NCBI RefSeq assembly: GCF_009720865.1
Contig: NZ_WNLA01000022.1
Coordinates: 1 to 64,000 of the forward strand
DNA length: 64,000 nucleotides
Direction: 5' to 3'
Source: Pseudoduganella ginsengisoli
GTDB taxonomy: Bacteria; Pseudomonadota; Gammaproteobacteria; Burkholderiales; Burkholderiaceae_D
Position numbers and translations under genes: made by a program. Positions 53,135 to 61,222 of this stretch are shown piece after piece. Position 1 is the stretch's first letter; each line of letters begins with the position of its first letter. The notes below the pieces were generated by a model, which was not told where the DNA came from, made no database searches, and worked only from the letters and a program-made list of their open reading frames with translations.

Positions 53135-54247
53135 TTACAGGCGGAACAGCTGGCTGAAAATCCGCGCCGCCATCAAACCCACTTGCGTGTGCTGCTCGCC
53201 CGGCGTCATCAGCCGCGCAAGGATTTGCATGGCTTCTTCCTTGCTCTCCGAGCTGGCCAGCCGCGCCTCCAGCAGGCGCAATTCGCTGCCGATGGCTTCC
53301 CACGCATGTTCATCTTCCGGGAACGGATGGCGGATCAGCGGGCGTTCGGGCTGCCGCAGCGGCGCCGGCGCATAACTGGCGCGGCGCTGCGGCGGCGCAT
53401 CGAGCGTGTCGCGCGGCGGCATGATGGCTTGCGGGCCGGGCGTCGCCGCAGGCAGTTCGATACGGCCGGCCAGCCTGTACAGCCGGTAGCCATTGTCGAC
53501 GCGGCGGTAAAACGCGCCCGGATCCGATACGCGGGCCATGACGCCGCGCAACGTAAACAGTGCGGACGGCGCGCTGCCCGCCGCATCGGCCGGGGCCGCG
53601 AACGCATCGGCTTCCGCACCCAGTTCATTGAGTTCATAGCGCGCCGCCAGCAGGGCGGCGGACGGCTGCTGGCGGCCCAGGTTATAACCGATCAGCTCTG
53701 CCAAATGCACATCGGCGTGACGCGCCAGCGCCAGTTCCACGGCAGCGCTGCGGCATGCCGCACCTTCCTGCGGCTGCAGCGGCACAGCGCCATTGGCTTC
53801 CAATAACGCCCGGTATTGCAGGTACTGGTTATGGCTGGGGATGCCGTGGCCTGTGTAATCGAGATAACTGGCCACCATGGGCTGGAAATCTTCATCTTCC
53901 CAGCGCGACAGCACGCCATACAGCGACGCGCCCGCCGTCAGCCGTGCCGGCGCGGCGCTGGCAAGGAATTGCCGCATTTGCGCCATGTTGGCAAAGTGGC
54001 GGCGCGGGCCGCCGGCGGCCCTTTCCTGCTGATAGGCGTGGTAAGCGGCCAACGCCTGTTCGGCCTCCTGGTGCAGCCAGTTTCCCAACAAATCGTAATG
54101 GGGCGGCAATCCTTCCGGCTGGCTGATGGCCAGGTCCAGTTGCAGGCGCAGATACTGTTCAGCGTCGTCTGGCCAGGCCAGGTGGTCCGACAGCGTGGCA
54201 AAAATGCGGCAAGTCATGTCTTGCGCAGGCGCGGCGGAAGTTAACAT
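53135..54247 (-). CDS. Probable heme-oxygenase-like iron-containing redox enzyme
   Basis: A 370-residue, helix-rich soluble protein. The order YLRLQLDLAI, PARLTAGASLYGVLSRW, GHGIPSHNQYLQYRALLEANG and HLAELIGYNLGRQ resembles the heme-oxygenase-like diiron oxidase families (PF14518-like), whose members perform oxidative chemistry on amino or fatty acids. The C-terminal 100 residues are proline- and arginine-rich and not of that fold. I could not confirm the full set of metal ligands, so a loss of activity is possible. A GAGGAG Shine-Dalgarno precedes the ATG. Convergent with the sensor kinase. Confidence 0.5.
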   Translation of the reverse strand: MLTSAAPAQDMTCRIFATLSDHLAWPDDAEQYLRLQLDLAISQPEGLPPHYDLLGNWLHQEAEQALAAYHAYQQERAAGGPRRHFANMAQMRQFLASAAPARLTAGASLYGVLSRWEDEDFQPMVASYLDYTGHGIPSHNQYLQYRALLEANGAVPLQPQEGAACRSAAVELALARHADVHLAELIGYNLGRQQPSAALLAARYELNELGAEADAFAAPADAAGSAPSALFTLRGVMARVSDPGAFYRRVDNGYRLYRLAGRIELPAATPGPQAIMPPRDTLDAPPQRRASYAPAPLRQPERPLIRHPFPEDEHAWEAIGSELRLLEARLASSESKEEAMQILARLMTPGEQHTQVGLMAARIFSQLFRL

Positions 54248-54424
54248 GGGTCTCCTCTCCCTATCATTTTTTGCCAGTATGCAATTTCAACAACAAAATG
54301 CGTAGCGGATTGTGGCGCACGATGGTGTAAGAGTACGCTTACAGAATTGAAAAATCATGTAAAAAGGTTATTCAATGATGCGGCGGTGGTACACTGTCAT
54401 GATCACAGTCAATATTCGTAATTC

Positions 54425-54461
54425 GAATTCAATGCCGTGAATTCCATACCGTGAATTCAAT
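54425..54461. repeat. Short direct repeats upstream of the STAS gene
   Basis: GAATTCAAT occurs at 54425-54433 and 54453-54461, and CCGTGAATTC at 54435-54444 and 54449-54458, spaced 14 bases. They lie in the AT-rich 246-bp region before the STAS gene and could be binding sites for a regulator of the partner-switch genes. Confidence 0.45.
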
Positions 54462-54493
54462 ACTGCAATTCGACCAACGTTTCAGGTGTCATC

Positions 54494-54844
54494 ATGGATC
54501 TTCAGCCACTTGCCGTACCCGGCGCCACCGTATTACGTCCCGAGGGACGCATAGACCACTCGCATGCCGATGCATTCAAGGCAGCCCTCGAGTCGCACCT
54601 GGGGGCTTGTACGGCGGGCGGACCGATGCTGGTGCTGGATTTTGCCCAGGTCAGCTACATTTCCAGTATCGGCCTGCGCGCGCTGATGCTGGCAATTAAA
54701 CAGGTGAAGGCCCAGAAGGGGCGCATGGTGCTGGCAGGCTTGTCGCCGCTGGTCATGGAAGTATTCAAGATCAGCCGCTTTGACATGCTGTTCGAGATTT
54801 TTGCGGACCGCGAAGCGGCACTGGCTGCGCTGGCGGCCGCATGA
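54494..54844 (+). CDS. STAS-domain anti-sigma factor antagonist
   Basis: A 116-residue single STAS protein of the SpoIIAA/RsbV type. The phosphorylation loop is VSYISSIGLRAL, in which one of the two serines (residues 58-59) is the expected target of an RsbW-like kinase. It would be switched by the CHASE2-SpoIIE phosphatase two genes downstream and the RsbW-like kinase at 60735. An AGGTG Shine-Dalgarno precedes the ATG. Its stop overlaps the next ATG by four bases. Confidence 0.9.
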   Translation: MDLQPLAVPGATVLRPEGRIDHSHADAFKAALESHLGACTAGGPMLVLDFAQVSYISSIGLRALMLAIKQVKAQKGRMVLAGLSPLVMEVFKISRFDMLFEIFADREAALAALAAA

Positions 54845-55821
54845 AGGCCATCATCTGGGGCGCACGCGGTTCACTGCCGGTGGCGCTGACCCACAAGCAG
54901 ATCCGCGCCAAGCTGGTGGCAGCGCTGGAAGGCGCCATCGGCCGCAACCTCGATACCAGCGGCAAGATCGCATCCTACATCGACAATGACCTGGGTTTTG
55001 ACGTGCGCGGCACGTTTGGCGGCCACTCCAGCTGCGTGGAAGTGCAGTGCTGGGACCAGGCCACGACGGCTGAACACGTGATCCTCGACATGGGCAGCGG
55101 CCTGCGTCCGCTGGGCGGCTCGAAAATGGCGAAGTATGGCTTTGCCAAGCCGCAGACGTACCACATCTTCATGTCGCACCTGCACTGGGACCACATCATG
55201 GGGTTCCCGTTCTTCACGCCCGCTTACATTCCGGGCAACCGCATCATCATTTATGGCTGCCACGAACAGCTGGAAACCGCGTTCCGCCGCCAGCAGGAAC
55301 CGATCAGCTTCCCGGTCACGTTCGACCAGCTGGGCGCTGCCATTGAATTCCGCCACATGACGCCGGGCCAGCCGATCGAAGTCAACGGCTTGAAGGTGAC
55401 GGCCAAGCTGCAGCTGCACGCGGGCGATTCGTATGGCTACCGCCTCGAACATGAAGGCCAGACGCTGATCTACAGCACGGATTCCGAACACAAGCTCGAT
55501 AACGAACTGGAGCGCGAAGCCTTTGTCGAATTTTTCCGGGAAGCGGACCTGGTGATTTTTGACGCCATGTATTCGCTGGCCGACTCGATTTCCGTGAAGG
55601 CCGACTGGGGCCACTCCAGCAACGTGGTCGGCGTGGAACTGTGCCAGCTGGCGCGGGCGCGCCAGCTGTGCCTGTTCCACCACGAACCGATCTACGACGA
55701 CGCGCAAATTGCCCGCGTGCTGGCGGAAACCCGCCGCTATGCGGAAATCACGGGCGAAGCGCCGTTGGACGTCGTGGCGGCTTACGACGGCATGGAAATC
55801 GACCTGTCCGCACCGGCCTGA
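54841..55821 (+). CDS. Metallo-beta-lactamase-fold hydrolase
   Basis: A 326-residue cytosolic MBL-fold protein. Metal ligands are in SHLHWDHIMG (HxHxDH, near residues 112-117) with a further His in LQLHAGDS and an Asp in STDSEH. The C-terminal His is in LFHHEPIYDD. The N-terminal IIWGARGSLPV and the pattern resemble RNase Z-like phosphodiesterases, which cleave nucleic acids or cyclic nucleotides. Its position, coupled to a STAS gene and a SpoIIE phosphatase gene (four bases downstream), suggests a signalling role such as cyclic dinucleotide turnover. This is inference. Confidence 0.88.
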   Translation: MKAIIWGARGSLPVALTHKQIRAKLVAALEGAIGRNLDTSGKIASYIDNDLGFDVRGTFGGHSSCVEVQCWDQATTAEHVILDMGSGLRPLGGSKMAKYGFAKPQTYHIFMSHLHWDHIMGFPFFTPAYIPGNRIIIYGCHEQLETAFRRQQEPISFPVTFDQLGAAIEFRHMTPGQPIEVNGLKVTAKLQLHAGDSYGYRLEHEGQTLIYSTDSEHKLDNELEREAFVEFFREADLVIFDAMYSLADSISVKADWGHSSNVVGVELCQLARARQLCLFHHEPIYDDAQIARVLAETRRYAEITGEAPLDVVAAYDGMEIDLSAPA

Positions 55822-55825
55822 GACG

Positions 55826-57952
55826 ATGGTATCGGCCTTGTTGACCCGCTTGATGGCCGGGCTGCGCCGTCGCGGCCGTCCGACGGCCATGGCGCTGGCG
55901 CTGGGATTTGTTTTGCTGGTGCTGTGGCTGCCGGAAGGGCCGTTGCCGGGCTTGCAGCTGGCGCTGTTCGATGGCTACCAAAAAGCCATGCCGCGCGAGC
56001 GCAAAAATGCCGCCGTACAAATTGTCGCCATTGATGAAGCGTCGCTGAAGCGCTTTGGCCAGTGGCCATGGCCGCGCGACCGCCTGGCCGAATTGCTGGA
56101 CAAGATGGCGGAACAGCAGCCGCTGGCCATCGGCCTCGATATTTTCATGCCGGAGGCGGACTTGACGTCGCCCGAAGCGCTGGCTGCGCGCCTGCCCGAT
56201 GCGGCGCCTGCCGTCATATCCGCACTGAAGGCCATGCCGCGCCATGACGTGCAGCTGGCCAAGGCCATGCGCCGCATCCCCGTGGTGCTGGGCGCGGCTG
56301 GCTTGCGCTCGCCGATTCCCGGCTCCACGCCGGTGCTGCGCGCCTGGCCCGTGCAATCGGTGGGCGGCGACCCCCTGCCGTTCCTGCGCACTTACCCGGA
56401 AGCGCTGGCCAGTTTGCCGATGCTGCAGGGCGCGGCCAGCGGCCAGGGCTTGCTGGCGGCCGATCCTGAACACGGCGTGCTGCGGCGGGTGCCGCTGGTG
56501 GCGGCCGTGGGCGGCACCATGCTGCCGTCGCTGTCGATTGAATTGATCCGCGTGGCCGTGGGCTTGCCGGCCGTGACGGTCGAGGTGGCGCCGCAGGGCG
56601 TACGCAGCGTGGCGCTGGGCGACTTGCAGGTGCCGACGCAGCCCGGCGGCGAAGTGCTCGTGCATTTTGGCCGCCACGCCAATGACCGCTACGTGTCCGC
56701 ACTGGACATCATGGAAGGCAAGGCGCCGGCGGACTTGCTGACCAACCGCATCGTCATTGTCGCGCTGACGGGCCTGGGGCTGGTTGACATGCAAACCAAT
56801 GCCCGCGGCGAATTGCTGCCGGGCGCCGACGTCCACGCGCAATTGACGGAAAGCCTGTTTGACGAACGCTGGCTGCAGCGGCCTGCGCCTATGCGCTATG
56901 CGGAGGCCGGGGCGCTGGCGCTGTGTGGCCTGCTGATGATCTGGCTGCTGCCGCGCGTGAGTTTGCGCACTGGCGTGTTTGCGTGGCTGGCGTTGTCGGC
57001 GCTGCTGTTTGGCGCCGGTGTCGCGCTGTTTTCCCGAGCCGGGCTGCTGTTCGATGCCGCCACCGTGTGGCTGGGCGTGACCGCGTGCAGCCTGTCGCTG
57101 CTGGCCAGCCTGTTCGTGGTGGAAGCCAGCCAGCGGCGCCGCAGCGAACACGCGCTGCATGAAGCGCGTGAATCGGCAGCCAAGGCGGCCGGTGAACTGT
57201 CCGCTGCGCGCCGCATTCAAATGGCGACCTTGCCGGCGCCGGCCGCCGCGTTTCCGGGCGAAACCCGCTTCACGGTGGCGGCGCTGCTGGAACCGGCGCG
57301 CGAAGTGGGCGGCGACTTGTACGATTTCTACATGCTGGACCAGCGGCGCATGCTGTTCATGATCGGCGACGTGTCCGGCAAAGGCTTGCCGGCCAGCCTG
57401 TTCATGGTGGTGGCGAAGGCGCTGTCGAAAAGCGTGGCGCTGGGGATGGCGGCGCAGCCCGGTATGGCCATCGATATGGCGGCCATCATCAACCGCGCCA
57501 ACAGCGAACTGGCCCGGGAAAACCCGGAAATGCTGTTCGTCACGTGCATCGCCGGCATCCTCGATGTGGACACCGGCGAAGTCACGCTGTGCAACGCAGG
57601 GCACGATGCGCCGCGCAGGGTGACGGCAGCGGGCGAACTGGAACGCATGCAGCCGGCCGACGGCCCGCCGTTGTGCGTGCTGGAAGATTTTGAATATCCG
57701 GTGCAGCATTACCAGATGGCGCCCGGCGACAGCCTGTGCCTGACCACCGATGGTATATCCGAAGCCATGAACGGGCAGGGCGAATTGTATGGCGTGGAGC
57801 GCCTCGACGCGCTGCTGGCGCACACCCACGGCCTGGGGCCGGAAGCACTGGTAGCCGCCGTGCGTGAAGACGTGCGCCGCCACGTGGGCACGGCGGAGCC
57901 GTCGGACGACTTGACGCTGCTGGTGGTGCGCTGGAACGGTAGTGCCGGTTAG
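55826..57952 (+). CDS. CHASE2-SpoIIE membrane phosphatase
   Basis: A 708-residue protein. An N-terminal helix (about 22-40) and the extracytoplasmic CHASE2 domain (residues 45-350; VAIDEASLKRFGQWPWPRDRLAEL) are followed by three helices (about 365-440), a coiled coil and a C-terminal SpoIIE/PP2C domain (about 475-705; REVGGDLYDFY, GDVSGKGLPASLF, LTTDGISEAM, DDLTLLVV). It should dephosphorylate the STAS protein encoded two genes upstream in response to an envelope signal. The ATG at 55826 follows the MBL stop by four bases. The longer frame is not needed. Confidence 0.93.
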   Translation: MVSALLTRLMAGLRRRGRPTAMALALGFVLLVLWLPEGPLPGLQLALFDGYQKAMPRERKNAAVQIVAIDEASLKRFGQWPWPRDRLAELLDKMAEQQPLAIGLDIFMPEADLTSPEALAARLPDAAPAVISALKAMPRHDVQLAKAMRRIPVVLGAAGLRSPIPGSTPVLRAWPVQSVGGDPLPFLRTYPEALASLPMLQGAASGQGLLAADPEHGVLRRVPLVAAVGGTMLPSLSIELIRVAVGLPAVTVEVAPQGVRSVALGDLQVPTQPGGEVLVHFGRHANDRYVSALDIMEGKAPADLLTNRIVIVALTGLGLVDMQTNARGELLPGADVHAQLTESLFDERWLQRPAPMRYAEAGALALCGLLMIWLLPRVSLRTGVFAWLALSALLFGAGVALFSRAGLLFDAATVWLGVTACSLSLLASLFVVEASQRRRSEHALHEARESAAKAAGELSAARRIQMATLPAPAAAFPGETRFTVAALLEPAREVGGDLYDFYMLDQRRMLFMIGDVSGKGLPASLFMVVAKALSKSVALGMAAQPGMAIDMAAIINRANSELARENPEMLFVTCIAGILDVDTGEVTLCNAGHDAPRRVTAAGELERMQPADGPPLCVLEDFEYPVQHYQMAPGDSLCLTTDGISEAMNGQGELYGVERLDALLAHTHGLGPEALVAAVREDVRRHVGTAEPSDDLTLLVVRWNGSAG

Positions 57953-57963
57953 GCACCGTTAAT

Positions 57964-58713
57964 TCAAGGCAGCGGCGTCAGCACTTCCCCCAGGACCTGG
58001 CGCTGGATGCGCTCCATGACTTTTTCTTTTTGCATTTGCTGCATGGCTGCCGTCAGGCGCGGCACCAGTGCTTCGTGCTTGCGGTGCACGTAGTGGTAGA
58101 CCGGGAACGACGCCAGCGCCGGGCTCAGCACTTTAATGTCTTCCATTTTCAGCGCCCTGGCGGCAGCCAGGCCGGATGCGCGGTTGCCGACCACGACGTC
58201 GGTGCGGCCCATGGCCAGTTTCTGGAACGCCTGCTGCATGGTGGGCACCGGTTCGGTGCGCATGCCCGTCGTGGACGCCTCGACAATTTTAATGCCCCGC
58301 ACAAAACCAATGGTGAACGGGCGCAGGCTTTCCCATCCGTTCACGATGAAGGTCGTGTCGCGGGAAAAAATCACGATTTCATAAATCTGGATCGGCACCG
58401 GCACGATGATCAGGTTCGGGTAGTCGCGCTCCATGCCGACTTTCCGATAGAGTTCGCCATCGGTCTGGCCATCGTTGGCGCTGACCAGCGACCGTTCGCC
58501 TGGATATTTATGCACTTGCAGGTTCATGCCCAGCCGTTTATAGGCTTCTGCCACGACCAGTTCGGCAATTTGCGTGGCCGGGTCTTGTTCCAGCAGCGTG
58601 GAAACATGCATCACCCCAGCCGCGGCGGCCAATAACTCTTGCGCCAGTGCGGGACGCGGCAAGGCGGAAGCGGTGGCGGCAACTGCCGCAATGTTAAACA
58701 AGCGCCGGTCCAT
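57964..58713 (-). CDS. Periplasmic binding protein (PBPb type)
   Basis: A 249-residue exported protein. The signal peptide ends PRPALAQ, and the PBPb pattern includes HVSTLLEQDPATQIAELVVAEAYKRLG, FTIGFVRGIKIVE, MGRTDVVVGNRASGLAAA and VLSPALASFPVYHYVHRKH. A GGAGG Shine-Dalgarno precedes the ATG at 58713. It is the last gene of a four-gene minus-strand operon with a sister binding protein, an OmpA-like and a FecR protein. No ABC permease is present, so it is probably a sensor subunit. Confidence 0.85.
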   Translation of the reverse strand: MDRRLFNIAAVAATASALPRPALAQELLAAAAGVMHVSTLLEQDPATQIAELVVAEAYKRLGMNLQVHKYPGERSLVSANDGQTDGELYRKVGMERDYPNLIIVPVPIQIYEIVIFSRDTTFIVNGWESLRPFTIGFVRGIKIVEASTTGMRTEPVPTMQQAFQKLAMGRTDVVVGNRASGLAAARALKMEDIKVLSPALASFPVYHYVHRKHEALVPRLTAAMQQMQKEKVMERIQRQVLGEVLTPLP

Positions 58714-58744
58714 AGGTCCTCCGTCATGGTTGTTTGCCACGTCA

Positions 58745-59602
58745 TCAGCGCCGCAGCTCGCGTTCGGCAATCTGCGCCAGTTCACCGCTGCGCCGCAATT
58801 CTTCCAGCGCCACGTTGAACTGGCGGATAAAATCGTCGCGGAACGTCCACCGCTCGCCGTGCAGGCGCGTAAAGCCCAGGTAGCCGTGCTCCTGGCTGAC
58901 GACGGCGGTTTCCACGACCCGCGCACTGTGCTGGAACGCATTTTCCGCACGGGCGCGTAACAGTGCATGCTGGATCGCGTAGCGGTCGTTCATGTAACAG
59001 TCTATCCTGCCCAGCAATAATTTTTTCAGATTTTCATCGGTGCCGCGCGCTTCTTCCACGGCCAGCTTGCTGTTGCGCCGGGCCGCATCAAATGCGGGGC
59101 CGCCAAGCAGGAAACCGGTATTGACGCCGATGCGCAGGCCAAAATAGCCGTCCGGCCAGCGTGGCGTGCTGACGCGGGCCGCCACGGCGTCGTTGCAATA
59201 CATCACGACGCTTTCCAGCATGATGGGGGCGGAATAATCCATCCACGGCCGGTCGCCGGGGCGGTAATAGGGCGGGGCCAGCGCAAAGCCTTCGCCTTGC
59301 TCCAGCATGCGCAAGCCCCGCTTCCATGGCACGGGCTGCAGGTCGACCTTGTAGGCCGGCATGGCGGTAAAAATGCGCGCCAGTATCGCAGGATAGACGC
59401 CGAGCGGCGTGCCGTTCACGGCATAGGAATAGGGGGGATAAGCGTCGTCAACGTAAATCGTCACCGCTTGTTGCTGGCCGGCCGCGGGGCTTGGCGGCAG
59501 GGCGGGCGTGGAGGGCGTGGAGGGCGTTGCGGCTGCGGCAGGCGGCGCTGCCGCCAGGACACTCAACGCGGCCAGCAAGACGGGGATGGCCGCGTAGTGC
59601 AT
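58745..59602 (-). CDS. Periplasmic binding protein, family 3
   Basis: A 285-residue exported protein. An Ala-rich signal peptide and a Pro/Ser/Thr linker lead into the binding domain: IYVDDAYPPYSYAVNG, GVYPAILARIF, MLEQGEGFALAPPYYRPGDRPWMDYS and the C-terminal YLGFTRLHGER. The Tyr/Trp-rich first strand is typical of amino-acid-type binders. It starts 15 bases after the OmpA-like stop and ends 31 bases before the next binding-protein gene. Part of the FecR/OmpA operon. Confidence 0.87.
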   Translation of the reverse strand: MHYAAIPVLLAALSVLAAAPPAAAATPSTPSTPALPPSPAAGQQQAVTIYVDDAYPPYSYAVNGTPLGVYPAILARIFTAMPAYKVDLQPVPWKRGLRMLEQGEGFALAPPYYRPGDRPWMDYSAPIMLESVVMYCNDAVAARVSTPRWPDGYFGLRIGVNTGFLLGGPAFDAARRNSKLAVEEARGTDENLKKLLLGRIDCYMNDRYAIQHALLRARAENAFQHSARVVETAVVSQEHGYLGFTRLHGERWTFRDDFIRQFNVALEELRRSGELAQIAERELRR

Positions 59603-59617
59603 GGTGCAGCGCGCCCG

Positions 59618-60214
59618 CTAGCGGACGCGGATCTCCACGCGGCGGTTGCGCAATTCCGCCTTGCCATCGCCGGTGGCGACAGCCGGTTCCCGTTCGCCGC
59701 GTCCGGCCACGCTGATGCTGTCGGCCGGGATGCCCGCTTCGAGCAGCAATTGCCTGACGCGTTCCGCCCGTTTCAGCGACAGCGCATCGTTGTACTCGGC
59801 CGTACCAGCGCGGTCCGTATGGCCGATCACGACGACTTCCGGCGCCGGGCGCTGCGCCAGCTCATCGCGGATTTGCGCAAAGCGGGCCGCCGATTCCGGC
59901 ACCAGGTTTTCCGTATCGGTTTCGAAATACACGGTAAAGACAGCGGCCCCTTTCGGGAGTTGCGCCAGCAAGGGTGCATAGCGGGCGCGGATTGCACTTT
60001 CCTGTTCCGTCACGGTGGCGACACTGGCATTGCGGGCCACGTGGGCGCTGCGGTAGGGCTGGTCCAGCACGGTTTCACCGCCGGCCGTCGCCACCACCAC
60101 GGCGCTGGGTTTGCCATCCTGGTTCGGCAGCAGCGTAATGCGTTCACGGGGCGCCGAATTTTGCTGGCTGATGGCAGCCACCAGGCACGCAATGAAAATC
60201 AGCGGGCCGATCAT
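59618..60214 (-). CDS. OmpA-family peptidoglycan-binding protein
   Basis: A 198-residue protein with a short N-terminal signal or anchor helix (LIFIACLVAAI). The C-terminal OmpA domain (about residues 90-195) has VIGHTDRAGTAEYNDALSLKRAERVRQ and ends NRRVEIRV. It binds diaminopimelate in peptidoglycan. The ATG overlaps the FecR stop by four bases. In this operon it would anchor the signalling system to the cell wall. Confidence 0.93.
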   Translation of the reverse strand: MIGPLIFIACLVAAISQQNSAPRERITLLPNQDGKPSAVVVATAGGETVLDQPYRSAHVARNASVATVTEQESAIRARYAPLLAQLPKGAAVFTVYFETDTENLVPESAARFAQIRDELAQRPAPEVVVIGHTDRAGTAEYNDALSLKRAERVRQLLLEAGIPADSISVAGRGEREPAVATGDGKAELRNRRVEIRVR

Positions 60215-60696
60215 TCGCCGCTGCCTTCCACGTCAATGACGAATTCCGTGCCGCGTACGCCGAGCACGGATGAGGGCGTGGAGAATTTCACGGCGGCCGG
60301 AGATTGCTTGGCGATTTTGCCGGACACGACTGCCAGCGTGCCGCGCCGCACGCTGGCGCCCAGTTTGCCTTCGTGCGTGGTGGAATTGAACGCGAACTGT
60401 TCCATTTCCAGTGCGGTATTCGGGCCCAGCGCCATCCGCGTTTCATCGCGCAGCGTGATCCCCGCGCCGCCGTCCGCGCCCGTGACGATGCGGTCGGACG
60501 GCATAATCACGGCGCCCGCAGTGCCGGCTGTCTTTCTTCCGGCGCGTTCTATGGTTACACTGCCAGTGGCGGTCTTGATGATGCCGGCGGCGTTGTCTGG
60601 AATGGGCGCGGCAATGGAAGTCGCCGGGACCAGGGCAGTGAACGGCGCCAGCACCAGCAGCATTGCCGCGACACTTGGCAATTTTATTAGGGTCAT
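60211..60696 (-). CDS. FecR-domain periplasmic protein
   Basis: A 161-residue exported protein. Signal peptide (MLLVLAPFTALVPATSIA), then a FecR domain: GSVTIERAGRK, MPSDRIVTGADGGAGITLRDETRMALGPNT and VLGVRGTEFVIDVEG, all classic. The ATG at 60696 has an AGGTGG Shine-Dalgarno. It is the first gene of the operon, divergent from the RsbW-like gene 38 bases away. FecR-domain proteins in Gram-negatives often carry envelope signals to membrane partners. The CHASE2 phosphatase is a candidate. Confidence 0.92.
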   Translation of the reverse strand: MTLIKLPSVAAMLLVLAPFTALVPATSIAAPIPDNAAGIIKTATGSVTIERAGRKTAGTAGAVIMPSDRIVTGADGGAGITLRDETRMALGPNTALEMEQFAFNSTTHEGKLGASVRRGTLAVVSGKIAKQSPAAVKFSTPSSVLGVRGTEFVIDVEGSGE

Positions 60697-60734
60697 GTCC
60701 ACCTCTATAATAGACAATCCGATAATATGCTCTA

Positions 60735-61172
60735 ATGGAACAAAAAGGAATCAGTAGCGGCGCAGGTGGTTGCAAAACTGGCACGCGTTTCGAAGCCAGG
60801 CTCGCGCTCGTCCCTGTCGTGATGGAATTGGTGGCGGCGCAAATGCGCCACGCCGGCGCGGCGCCGGATTCCGTCATGCGGGCAGAATTGATTTTGGAAG
60901 AATTGTTCCGCAACAGCGTGTTGCACGGCTATGGCGGCGACAGCGACCGCCCGGTGTGGATTTTTGCGCAAGCGGCAGGCTTTTGCTATGAAGATGAAGC
61001 CCCGCCATTCAACCCGCTGGCGGACCGCCAAGCCCACAAGGAACCGAATCCGGATTTGGCGATTGAAGACCAGCCCATCGGGGGCGCCGGTTTGATGCTG
61101 ATCCGGCAACTGGCCAAGCGTGCCGAATATGTGCGGCACGATAAGCGCAATTGCCTGCTGATCGAAGTGTGA
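60735..61172 (+). CDS. RsbW-like anti-sigma/serine kinase (GHKL ATPase)
   Basis: A 145-residue single ATPase-domain protein. N-box in LILEELFRNSVLHGYGG, G1 box DEAPPFNP and G2 box PIGGAGLMLIRQL. This is the RsbW/SpoIIAB type that phosphorylates STAS antagonists and binds an effector such as a sigma factor. It probably works with the STAS protein at 54494 and the CHASE2-SpoIIE phosphatase, though they are separated by the FecR operon. No sigma factor gene is visible. Confidence 0.88.
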   Translation: MEQKGISSGAGGCKTGTRFEARLALVPVVMELVAAQMRHAGAAPDSVMRAELILEELFRNSVLHGYGGDSDRPVWIFAQAAGFCYEDEAPPFNPLADRQAHKEPNPDLAIEDQPIGGAGLMLIRQLAKRAEYVRHDKRNCLLIEV

Positions 61173-61191
61173 TTGCGTGGCCGCTGCCGAT

Positions 61192-61213
61192 GATCCCCGC
61201 CGGTGCGGGGATC
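61192..61213. terminator. Hairpin between convergent RsbW-like and MCP genes
   Basis: GATCCCCGC (61192-61200) and GCGGGGATC (61205-61213) form a perfect 9-bp stem with a CGGT loop, between the stop codons of convergent genes at 61172 and 61223. It probably acts as a shared terminator, although no clear U-tract follows on either strand. Confidence 0.6.
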
Positions 61214-61222
61214 GCGGGACTT

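Noticed and set aside
55748..57883. 711-codon open frame antisense to the CHASE2-SpoIIE gene
   Set aside because: Composition is dominated by His, Arg and Gln, there is no domain pattern or Shine-Dalgarno, and the plus-strand gene has clear motifs across its length.
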